Part shown: in pieces, positions 17,425-24,589 of the stretch
Layout: each line of letters opens with the position of its first letter
How positions within the stretch are numbered: the stretch's first letter is position 1
Source: VAYN01 sp964540905
Lineage (GTDB): Bacteria > Actinomycetota > Thermoleophilia > Solirubrobacterales > 70-9
Direction of reading: 5' to 3'
Length of the DNA stretch: 64,000 nucleotides
Assembly: GCA_964540905.1 (NCBI GenBank)
Contig: CAZIOS010000003.1
Span: 62,001-126,000 of the forward strand
Notes under the pieces: generated by a model
The model's input: only the letters and a program-made list of their open reading frames with translations
What the model was told of the DNA's origin: nothing
Database searches by the model: none
Position numbers and translations under genes: made by a program

Positions 17425-18243
17425 CTAGGCCGCCAGCCACTCGAGGATCGCCAGCCAGCCCGCCGGCCCGGACACGGTCAGGTCGGACTCCTCGGCGAGC
17501 TCGGCCGGGGCCTCGGGCGAGACGATGCCGACGCTGACGGCGACGCTCAGCCGGCCCTCCTCGCGCAGCTCGCGCAGGCGGCCGAAGGCGTCGAGGTCGG
17601 TGCGGTCGTCGCCGGCGTAGACGGCGCGGTCGAGGTCCTCGCCGGCGAGCAGCGAGGCGACCGCGGCGTCCTTGCCGCCGCCGCCGACCGGGCGCAGCTC
17701 CAGCACCTTGCGCCCCCAGCGCGGTTCGAGCCCGGCCTGCCCGGCCTCGACGGCGATTTCGTGCGCCCGCGCGGCCGCTGTCGGCTCGTCGCCGGCGCCG
17801 CGCCAGTGCAGCGCCTGGATCGGCCCCTTGTCCTCGTGGCGCAGCCCGGCGGCTGCTAGCGAAGACGCGTCGATGCCGGCGAGGAAGTCGGCGGCCTCGC
17901 GCTCGCGCCCGGCCAGCGAGGGGTCGGGCCGCGGCTCCGCGTCCCCCGGCAGCAGCAGCTCCAGGCCGTGGTTGCCGGCGTAGGCGATGCCGTCGAGCCC
18001 GACCAGCCGCCGCGCCTCGGCCGCCTGGCGCCCGGAGACGCAGGCGACCAGGCCGAAGCGCTCGCTCAGCGCCGCCAGCGCCCGCCGCGCCGCCGCCGGC
18101 ACCGCCGCTTCCTCCGCCCGCTCGGCGATCGGCGCCAGGGTGCCGTCGACGTCGGTCAGGATCGCCGCCCGCTCCGGCTGCGCCCGCAGCGGCTCGAGCA
18201 GGGAGGCCCAGGCGCCCTCCCCGGTATCGGATTCGCGAGGCAC
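17425..18243 (-). CDS. otsB: Trehalose-6-phosphate phosphatase
   Basis: 272 aa from GTG 18243. HAD-type phosphatase of the TPP family: nucleophile motif ILTDVDGTLAPI, then the second motif CVSGR and NHGLEL, KVLELRP, and the acidic motif YAGDDRTDLDAF. It would hydrolyse trehalose-6-phosphate to trehalose. No trehalose-6-phosphate synthase gene is present in the window. It is divergent from a TauE-like gene, with only 18 bp between the two start codons, and the membrane-protein gene follows it. Confidence 0.92.
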   Translation of the reverse strand: MPRESDTGEGAWASLLEPLRAQPERAAILTDVDGTLAPIAERAEEAAVPAAARRALAALSERFGLVACVSGRQAAEARRLVGLDGIAYAGNHGLELLLPGDAEPRPDPSLAGREREAADFLAGIDASSLAAAGLRHEDKGPIQALHWRGAGDEPTAAARAHEIAVEAGQAGLEPRWGRKVLELRPVGGGGKDAAVASLLAGEDLDRAVYAGDDRTDLDAFGRLRELREEGRLSVAVSVGIVSPEAPAELAEESDLTVSGPAGWLAILEWLAA

Positions 18244-18261
18244 GGCATCTAGTATCGCCCG

Positions 18262-18648
18262 ATGCCGACCCGGTCCGGTCCGATGCCCGCCAACGAGACC
18301 CTGAAGCTGGCGGCGATCGGCACCCTGGCGGGCGTCTTCAGCGGTCTCTTCGGGGTCGGCGGCGGCACCGTGATCGTGCCGCTGCTGATCTTCTGGTTCG
18401 GCTACGGCGAGCGCCTCGCGACCGGCACCAGCCTCGCCGCGATCGTCCTCATCGGCCTGCTCGGGACGCTCGCCGAGGGTGGTCTCTACGGCAACGTCCA
18501 CGTCCTCACCGGGCTGCTGCTGGCGATCCCGGCGGTCGCCGGCGTGGTGCTGGGGACGGCGATCCAGCAGCGGATCCCGCAGCGCGCCGTCTCCTACCTC
18601 TTCGCCTTGCTGCTGACCGCGATCGCGATCGAGCTGATCCTCAAATGA
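18262..18648 (+). CDS. TauE/SafE exporter, N-terminal half
   Basis: 128 aa; ATG 18262, or an in-frame ATG at 18283. About four membrane helices and the TauE/SafE glycine motif FGVGGGTVIVPLL followed by TGTSLA. This is half the normal size for the family (about 250 aa). The second half is the next gene, whose ATG overlaps this stop (ATGA, 18645-18648). The two probably form a heterodimeric anion or sulfonate exporter. TAGTAT (18250-18255) sits 6 nt before the ATG. Confidence 0.85.
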   Translation: MPTRSGPMPANETLKLAAIGTLAGVFSGLFGVGGGTVIVPLLIFWFGYGERLATGTSLAAIVLIGLLGTLAEGGLYGNVHVLTGLLLAIPAVAGVVLGTAIQQRIPQRAVSYLFALLLTAIAIELILK

Positions 18649-19013
18649 GCGAGCTCGCGGCCGCCCTGATCGCCGTCGCCGGTGGCCTCGCCGGTGGCCT
18701 GGTTGGGGTCGGCGGCGGCGTCCTCTTCGTGCCGGCGCTGACGATCTTCCTCGGCCTCTCCCAGGTCGAGGGCGAGTCGACCTCGCTGCTGATGATCGTG
18801 ATCGTCGCCCTGGTCGGGGCGATCCGCCAGAACGGCTACGGCAACGTCCGCCTCCGCGAGGCGCTGGTGATCGGCGTGCTCTCGCCGCTGGGGGTGCTGG
18901 TCGGGGTCGCCGTCGCCAACCACGTCTCCGAACGGGCGCTGCAGCTCACCTTCGCCGCCCTCGCCCTGTTCATGGCCCTGCAGTTGCTGCGCCGAGCCCG
19001 GGCCGCGCCCTGA
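18645..19013 (+). CDS. TauE/SafE exporter, C-terminal half
   Basis: 122 aa and about four membrane helices, with the repeated family motif VGVGGGVLFVPAL followed by GESTSL. It mirrors the upstream half, so the pair shows the two internal repeats of TauE/SafE as separate genes. The ATGA overlap with the upstream gene points to coupled translation and equal dosage. Substrate unknown. Confidence 0.85.
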   Translation: MSELAAALIAVAGGLAGGLVGVGGGVLFVPALTIFLGLSQVEGESTSLLMIVIVALVGAIRQNGYGNVRLREALVIGVLSPLGVLVGVAVANHVSERALQLTFAALALFMALQLLRRARAAP

Positions 19014-19053
19014 ACCCGCTGCCCGGAGCAAGGCCATCGTCTACGCTCAAAGC

Positions 19054-19923
19054 GTGGAATCGCTCACCTGGGAAGGCGACCTGCCCAATCTCCGCTCCCC
19101 GGTCCTGGTCTGCTCGTTTCGCGGCTGGAACGACGCCGCCGCCTCGGCCTCGACCGCGCTCGGCGCCGTCGCCTCCTCCTTCGACGCCCAGCTGATCGCC
19201 CGGATCGACCCCGAGGACTACTTCGACTTCCAGTCGACGCGGCCGACGATCACCCTCGACGGCGGCCAGACGCGGCGGATCGAGTGGCCGGAAAACAACC
19301 TGATCGCGGCCCGGGTGCCGAGCGCCGAACGCGACCTGGTGCTGCTCGACGGCACCGAGCCGAACCTGCGCTGGCGCACCTTCTCGGAGACGATCGCCAC
19401 CGCCGCCGACGCCCTCGGCGTCGAGTTCGTCGTCACCCTCGGGGCGCTGATCGCCGAGGTCTCCCATACCCTGCCGGTGCCGATCACCGGCCTCGCCTCC
19501 GACGCCAACCTGGTCGAGGAGCTCGAACTCGAGCGCTCCAGCTACGAGGGCCCGACCGGGATCGTCGGCGTCGTCCACGACCTCTGCGGCCAGAGCGGGA
19601 TCGATTCCGCCTCGCTCTGGGCGGCGGTGCCCCACTACGTCGCCGCGGTCCCCAACCCGAAGGCGGCGCTGGCGCTGCTGCGCCGGCTCGAGGGCCTGAC
19701 CGGGATCGCCGTCGAGGCCTCCGAACTGGAGGAGGAAACGAGCGACTACGAGGAGCAGATCGGCCGCGCCGTCGCCGCCAACCCGGAGATCGAGGAGCTG
19801 GTCGCGCGGATCGAGGCCGAACAGGTCGACCTGCTCGCCGCCGAGGGCGACGAGCTGCCCTCCGCCGACACGATCGCCCGCGAGTTCCAGCGCTTCCTGC
19901 GCCAGCGCGGCGACCAGCGCTGA
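19054..19923 (+). CDS. PAC2-family protein
   Basis: 289 aa, GTG start. PAC2 (proteasome-assembly-chaperone-like) family: LRSPVLVCSFRGWNDAAASAS near the start, IDPEDYFDFQ, RP-x-x-x-LDGGQTRRIEWP, and a C-terminal helical region that ends in FQRFLRQRG. Such proteins are widespread in actinobacteria; their role is not settled. TACGCT (19042-19047) is 6 nt from the GTG, and there is no SD, so the mRNA may be leaderless. Confidence 0.88.
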   Translation: MESLTWEGDLPNLRSPVLVCSFRGWNDAAASASTALGAVASSFDAQLIARIDPEDYFDFQSTRPTITLDGGQTRRIEWPENNLIAARVPSAERDLVLLDGTEPNLRWRTFSETIATAADALGVEFVVTLGALIAEVSHTLPVPITGLASDANLVEELELERSSYEGPTGIVGVVHDLCGQSGIDSASLWAAVPHYVAAVPNPKAALALLRRLEGLTGIAVEASELEEETSDYEEQIGRAVAANPEIEELVARIEAEQVDLLAAEGDELPSADTIAREFQRFLRQRGDQR

Positions 19924-20018
19924 GGGCGCTGCAAACCTGCGCATCTCGGCGTCCTCGGTCGGTCATGTGCGGAGCACACTCCCTCCCTCGTCCTTGACCT
20001 GCTTGGTTTTCGCGCCCT

Positions 20019-22970
20019 CTAGGACTCCGCCGCGGGGCAGATCAGGCGGTAGTCGCACCAGCCGCAGACCGCCGGCGATGGGCGCGGCTCGAAGTCCTGG
20101 TCGAGGATGCCCTCGCCGACCTGCAGCACCGTGCGCTCGACCCGCTCGGCGTCGTCGGGCTTGCTCGGCGCCGCCACCTTGTCGGCATCGAGCACGTAGT
20201 AGTAGCTGCCGCTCGAGGCCTCGATCTCCCAGGCCTCGCGGGCGGCGAGCCGGTAGAGCGCCAGCTGCAGGTCGTTCTCCAGCTCGGCCTCGGTCCGGCG
20301 CTCGCCGGTCTTGTAGTCGATCAGCTCGTAGTCGCCGTCGGGCAGGCGGTCGACCCGGTCGACCCGGCCGCGGACGTGGTGCTCGCCGACCTTGAAGTCG
20401 AACTTTTTCTCCAGCCAGACCGGCTCGCCCTCGGCGACCCGCTCGCGCTCCCAGTAGAGACGCAGCGCCTCGCGGGCGCGGTCGCGGAACTGCAGCTCGT
20501 CGTCGGTCGCGCCGAAGCCGGTGCGGCGCCAGCCGGTCTCGAACAGCTCGTTCAGCCGCCGCAGCCCGTCCTCGCCCTCGCCCGGCGGGTCTTTGTGGAA
20601 GCGCTCGAGCACGTTGTGGATGAGGATCCCGAAGCGCTGGTTGATCGTCGGCTCCTGCGGGATCCCGAAGACGCGGGCGAACTTGTACTTCAGCGGGCAG
20701 GTCAGGTAGAGGCTGAGGTCGGAGGCGGAGAGGCTGAGCCGCCCGTCGCCGCGGCGCGGCAGGAAGGCCTCCAGCGAGGGCTCCTCGCGGGCGGCGATCA
20801 GCTCGCGGCGGCGGCCGCGCTCGTCCTCGGAGTCGAGCAGGTAGGAGTCGAGCGAGGAGGCGTCGAGCTCGGCCTGCTGCTCGGGGGTGGCGACCTGGCG
20901 CAGGAGGCCGTTGACCGCCTCGATCGCCTCCGCCGTCGGCTCGTCGCCGGGCCGCTGCGCCAGCGCCGCCAGCTTCAGCAGCTCGAGGTAGCGGGCGATC
21001 GCCCGGTTGACGTCGATCGCGGTGTCGAGGCGCGGCTCGGAGAGCTCGCGACCCGCCCGCCAGGAGGCCTCCAGGACCTGCTCGCGCAGGGTGCGGTAGG
21101 TCGCGTGCAGGCCCTCGGCGGGACCGAAGAGCTCCTCGCCGTGCTCCTCCTCCTCGACCCCGGCCGCCGCCAGCGCCTCCGCGTAGAAGGCCGAGGGACG
21201 GGCCTCCCCCTGCTCGCCGCGCTGCAGGCGCGAGAGCACCAGCCCGTTCCGCGCCGGCCAGCCGAGCCGCTCCCACTCCGCCTCGGCCTCGAGCCCGAGC
21301 ACGAAGACGTGGTCGAAGCCGGCCCCCTTGACCGCGTCCAGGGCGAGGCCGCGGACCGAGCCGGGAGAGGGCGGCTCCTCGCCGCCGGCCGGCTCGACCC
21401 CGGCCTCGGCGACCGCGCTCAGATAGGAGACGAAGCCGCGAGTCGAGCCGTGCGGCTCGCGCCGCGCCCAGGCGGTCGCCAGCTCGGCCAGCCGCGAGAG
21501 CCCGAGCAGGCGCTCGGCGACCTCGGGCTGGGCGGCGAAGAGGCGCTGGCGGCGCAGGCCCACCCGCTCGATCAGCCGCCGCACGAAGACGTCGGCGCGG
21601 CGCTCCTCCATCGCCGCGGCGGCGGCGTTGTAGAGCTTGAGGAAGGCCCCGATCCGCTCCCGCGCCTCGGGCTGGAACTGGGGGCTGTCGAGCGCCGCCT
21701 CGCAGGCGGCGACCATGTCCTGCTTGCGGCGGCGGGCGATCGTCGTCAGCCGCGCCAGGTCGCCGGATCGAAGTTCGATCGGCGGCCGGGTCAGCGCCCG
21801 CGCCGCCGCCGCCGAGTCGTCGGGGTCGGCGAGCACCCGCAGCCAGGCGATCGCGTCGCGCACCTCCGGCCGCTGGAAGAGGGCCGTCGGCCCGGCGAGA
21901 TGGAAGCCGACGCCGCGCTCCTCCATCGCCGCCGCCACGGCGCCACCCTGTCGCGGTGGGTCGGCGACGAGGACGCAGATCTGCTCCGGGCTGGCGCCGC
22001 CGGCCAGCAGGTGCTCGACCTCGCGCGCCACCGCCTGCGCCTGCGCCCGCTCGTTGGCGCACTTCCAGAAGCGCAATTGGGGCTGGCGGAAGCGCTCGCT
22101 CAGTTCCAGCGCCTCGGCGCCCGGGTGCAGGCCGGCGAACCAGCCGTCGGGCTCGCCCTGCGGCTCCAGGGCGAAGAGCTGGTTCGGGTTGTCGGTCGCC
22201 AGCCCCTCGAGGATCGCCCGCTGCGCCCGCGTCGCCTCCTCCAGCTCGTCGACCATCACATGCTCGAAGCGGGCGGCGATCTGGCGGCGGATGTCGGGGC
22301 GCTCGACGAAGAGGCAGTCGAGGGCGAGGAAGACGTCGCCGCGGTCGAGGCTGCCGGTGGCGGCGAGGATGCGGTCGTGGGCGGTGAAGAGCTCGGCGAA
22401 CTCGAGCTCGCGCCGAACCTCCTCGCGGTCGGCCTCCTCGGCGGCGCTCCCCTCCTTCTCCCGCGCCCGCTGCTCGAGCCGCGTCGGCCCGACCCGTTCG
22501 GCCTTGAGCCGGTCGATCCGAGCCAGCAGCCGAGCCAGCAGCCCGGCCGGGTTGCCGCGGATCTCGTGCCGGCGCAATGGCAGCTGGTCGAGCCGGTCGA
22601 GCAGCATCGCCAGCCGCTCGGCCGGGCCGAGCACGTCGAAGAAGGGGTCGAGCCCGGCGGCCTCGGCGTGCTCGCGCAGCAGCCGCTCGCCGAGCCTGTC
22701 CCAGCTGCCGATCCAGAGCTCCTCGAAGGACCCGCTCAGCAGCGCCTCGGCGCGCTCGCGCAGGCGCCGCGCGGTGGTGCGGGTGGAGGCCACGAGCAGG
22801 ACCCGCTGCGGCGGCGTCCCCGCCGCCGCCAGGCGGGCCAGACGCCGCGCCAGCAGCTCGGTCTTGCCGGTCCCGGCGGCGCCGAGGACCAGCAGCGGGC
22901 CGGCGCCGTGGGCGATCGCGCGATCGCGCTCCGGCGCCTGCGCCGCCACCGTCGGTTGCTCCTCGCGCAT
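20019..22970 (-). CDS. AddB/RecB-like helicase-nuclease (UvrD-type ATPase + Fe-S PD-(D/E)XK)
   Basis: 983 aa. Walker A GAAGTGKTE at ~35, DExx-type motif as VDELEEATR, helicase motif V region VKGAGFDHVFVLGLE, then a C-terminal RecB-family nuclease: GILIHNVLERFH, YELIDYKTG with the catalytic D-x-K, and Cys residues in TCPLKYKF and VCGWCDYRLICPA that form the 4Fe-4S staple known from AddB. Likely acts in double-strand-break processing. The non-canonical DELE (instead of DExQ) is worth noting. It diverges from the IMPase gene; TAGCGT (22977-22982, minus) is 6 nt from its ATG. Confidence 0.88.
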   Translation of the reverse strand: MREEQPTVAAQAPERDRAIAHGAGPLLVLGAAGTGKTELLARRLARLAAAGTPPQRVLLVASTRTTARRLRERAEALLSGSFEELWIGSWDRLGERLLREHAEAAGLDPFFDVLGPAERLAMLLDRLDQLPLRRHEIRGNPAGLLARLLARIDRLKAERVGPTRLEQRAREKEGSAAEEADREEVRRELEFAELFTAHDRILAATGSLDRGDVFLALDCLFVERPDIRRQIAARFEHVMVDELEEATRAQRAILEGLATDNPNQLFALEPQGEPDGWFAGLHPGAEALELSERFRQPQLRFWKCANERAQAQAVAREVEHLLAGGASPEQICVLVADPPRQGGAVAAAMEERGVGFHLAGPTALFQRPEVRDAIAWLRVLADPDDSAAAARALTRPPIELRSGDLARLTTIARRRKQDMVAACEAALDSPQFQPEARERIGAFLKLYNAAAAAMEERRADVFVRRLIERVGLRRQRLFAAQPEVAERLLGLSRLAELATAWARREPHGSTRGFVSYLSAVAEAGVEPAGGEEPPSPGSVRGLALDAVKGAGFDHVFVLGLEAEAEWERLGWPARNGLVLSRLQRGEQGEARPSAFYAEALAAAGVEEEEHGEELFGPAEGLHATYRTLREQVLEASWRAGRELSEPRLDTAIDVNRAIARYLELLKLAALAQRPGDEPTAEAIEAVNGLLRQVATPEQQAELDASSLDSYLLDSEDERGRRRELIAAREEPSLEAFLPRRGDGRLSLSASDLSLYLTCPLKYKFARVFGIPQEPTINQRFGILIHNVLERFHKDPPGEGEDGLRRLNELFETGWRRTGFGATDDELQFRDRAREALRLYWERERVAEGEPVWLEKKFDFKVGEHHVRGRVDRVDRLPDGDYELIDYKTGERRTEAELENDLQLALYRLAAREAWEIEASSGSYYYVLDADKVAAPSKPDDAERVERTVLQVGEGILDQDFEPRPSPAVCGWCDYRLICPAAES

Positions 22971-22976
22971 CGCCCA

Positions 22977-23003
22977 ACGCTAGCGCGCCATAGCATCCGG
23001 CCG
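22977..23003. promoter_or_regulatory. Compact divergent leaderless promoters
   Basis: Minus-strand TAGCGT (22977-22982) lies 6 nt before the helicase ATG (22970). Plus-strand TAGCAT (22991-22996) lies 7 nt before the GTG at 23004. Only 33 bp separate the two coding regions, so each -35 region must lie close to or across the other gene's -10. Confidence 0.5.
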
Positions 23004-23834
23004 GTGGATGTTCTCTCCGCAGATTGGCTGGGGATCTGCCGCCGCATCGTCGCCGCGCAGGAGGCGGTCTTCGCGGCGACTCCGGGCAGCGAGGAGCGCA
23101 CTGTCTACGAGGGGGTCGGCGAGGGCGGCGACCGCACTCTGGCGATCGACCGCCGCTGCGAGGACATCGTCTTCGCCGAGCTCGAAGCGCTGGCCGCGGC
23201 GGACGCCTCGTTCCTGGCCGTCTCCGAGGAGCGTGGCGAGGTCGGCTTCGGCGCCGGCGGCGAGATCCGGGTCGTGATCGACCCGATCGACGGCTCGCTC
23301 AACGCCCGCCGCACGATCCCCTCGCACAGCCTCAGCATCGCCGTCGCCTCCGGCCCCTCGATGGCCGACGTCGAGTTTGGCTTCGTCCACGACTTCGGCG
23401 CCGGCGAGGAGTTCTCCGCCCGCCGCGGCGGGGGGGCCGAGGGGAGCGGACGCCCGGCCCGGGTTGCGGCCGAGGGCGAGACGCTGGAGATCGTCGGCCT
23501 CGAGTCGGCCGAGCCGGAGCGCTCGCTGCCGGCGCTGCGGGCGCTCGCTGGAAGCGCCTACCGCCTGCGGGTGGTCGGCTCGATCGCGATCACCGCCGCC
23601 TACGTCGCCGCCGGCCGCTTCGACGCGATGCTCAGCCTGCGGCCCTGCCGCTCGGTCGACGCCGCCGCTGCCCAGCTGATCGTCCGCGAGGCGGGCGGGG
23701 CGGTCGCCTTCGGCGAGCTGGAGCTGGGACAGGCGTCGCTCGACCTCGACGCGCGTTACCCGATCGCCGCCGCCCGCTCGAACGCCGCCCTGGCGACGGT
23801 CAGGGCGGCGCAGGCAGCGGCCGAAGCCGCGTAA
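23004..23834 (+). CDS. Inositol monophosphatase-family phosphatase
   Basis: 276 aa from GTG 23004. It has the metal-binding motif IDPIDGSLN (family DPIDGT-x-N) and the closing VDAAAAQLIVREAGG. The usual first acidic motif is present as EER. Members dephosphorylate inositol monophosphate, fructose-1,6-bisphosphate, PAP or histidinol phosphate, and the sequence alone does not settle which. In actinobacteria a role in inositol synthesis is possible. The canonical W of W-D-x-A-A is replaced by V, which departs from classical SuhB. Confidence 0.85.
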   Translation: MDVLSADWLGICRRIVAAQEAVFAATPGSEERTVYEGVGEGGDRTLAIDRRCEDIVFAELEALAAADASFLAVSEERGEVGFGAGGEIRVVIDPIDGSLNARRTIPSHSLSIAVASGPSMADVEFGFVHDFGAGEEFSARRGGGAEGSGRPARVAAEGETLEIVGLESAEPERSLPALRALAGSAYRLRVVGSIAITAAYVAAGRFDAMLSLRPCRSVDAAAAQLIVREAGGAVAFGELELGQASLDLDARYPIAAARSNAALATVRAAQAAAEAA

Positions 23835-23856
23835 CCATCCCGCCGAGGCGGTTTAA

Positions 23857-23893
23857 GAACGTGTGTTCGGAAAGAACATATGTTCGCTAGACT
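23857..23893 (+). promoter_or_regulatory. Promoter with two tandem LexA-type boxes
   Basis: Two exact GAAC-N4-GTTC palindromes, 23857-23868 (spacer GTGT) and 23874-23885 (spacer ATAT), are spaced 17 bp start to start. Both spacers fit the Gram-positive LexA pattern GAAC-RNRY-GTTC. A -10 TAGACT lies at 23888-23893, so box 2 fills the -35/-10 spacer and box 1 covers the -35. Repression by LexA or a similar dimer is inferred. Confidence 0.7.
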
Positions 23894-23945
23894 CGCGAAC
23901 GCCCGAGGCAGGCACAGGCAAACGACCCAAAGGAACGACTTCAAC

Positions 23946-24470
23946 ATGGCTGAGACCAAAAACGGCAGCAAGTCCAAAACCCAGGCCAAGCGCGCGACCA
24001 CGGAAGCTAAGAAGTCCGCGACCGCGACCGCGAAAGCCACCAAACGCGCCGCCACCAAGACCGTTGTCGCTGAGAAGAACCAGGTGCAGACCGTCGCCGA
24101 GGCCGCCGTCGACCTCCCCGTCGGCATCGTCCTCAGCGTCAGCGACCGCGTTTCCGACCTGGTCGAGCCGTGGACCGGCCGCACCAGCGCCGAGAAGCAG
24201 CTCAAGTCCTACCGCGCGCAGCTGCGCAAATCGCTGAAGAGGACCGAGCGCCGCGGCACCAGCGCCCGCCGCAAAGCGACCACCGAGGCTCGCAAGACGC
24301 GCAACCGCGTCGAGCGCGAAGCCCGCAAGCACCAGCGCACGGTCGAGACGACGCTGAAGCGCAACCGCAACGAGGTCGAGCAGCGCGTCCGCCGCGCGAT
24401 CGACGAGCAGACCTCGCGGGCCCAGGAGCTGGTCGACCAGGTCACGGATCAGATCTCCGCTCTCCGCTAG
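23946..24470 (+). CDS. Basic histone-like/coiled-coil protein behind LexA-type boxes
   Basis: 174 aa from ATG 23946, with AAAGGA about 11 nt upstream; a longer in-frame start at 23880 overlaps the promoter and is rejected. Residues 1-45 are a Lys/Ala/Thr-rich histone-H1-like tail. The middle (VAEAAVDLPVGIVLSVSDRVSDLVEPW) is amphipathic and phasin-like, and residues ~85-174 form a strongly basic Arg/Lys coiled coil. It probably binds DNA or other polyanions. The promoter carries two LexA-type sites and a strong terminator follows (24506-24542), so it is a single-gene unit. Function is not known. Confidence 0.75.
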   Translation: MAETKNGSKSKTQAKRATTEAKKSATATAKATKRAATKTVVAEKNQVQTVAEAAVDLPVGIVLSVSDRVSDLVEPWTGRTSAEKQLKSYRAQLRKSLKRTERRGTSARRKATTEARKTRNRVEREARKHQRTVETTLKRNRNEVEQRVRRAIDEQTSRAQELVDQVTDQISALR

Positions 24471-24505
24471 GGGAGCGCCCAGGACGCGGCGCGCTGCGCC
24501 CCCTC

Positions 24506-24542
24506 AAAGAGCCCCGCATGCAACCAGCATGCGGGGCTCTTT
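24506..24542 (+). terminator. Strong intrinsic terminator
   Basis: A 16-bp perfect stem (24506-24521 with 24527-24542), loop AACCA, with a short T-run at the 3' end of the stem. It is 36 bp after the stop of the histone-like gene. The A-run on the 5' side makes it potentially bidirectional, serving the convergent secreted-protein gene too. Confidence 0.9.
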
Positions 24543-24589
24543 TCGTGAACGCATCGCTTGGTCCTGGACACTCCTGCGAGGGACATTGA

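Noticed and set aside
20376..23003. Long plus-strand frame before the IMPase-family gene
   Set aside because: It is the antisense of the helicase-nuclease gene. Only the part from GTG 23004 is a credible protein, so the start was placed there.
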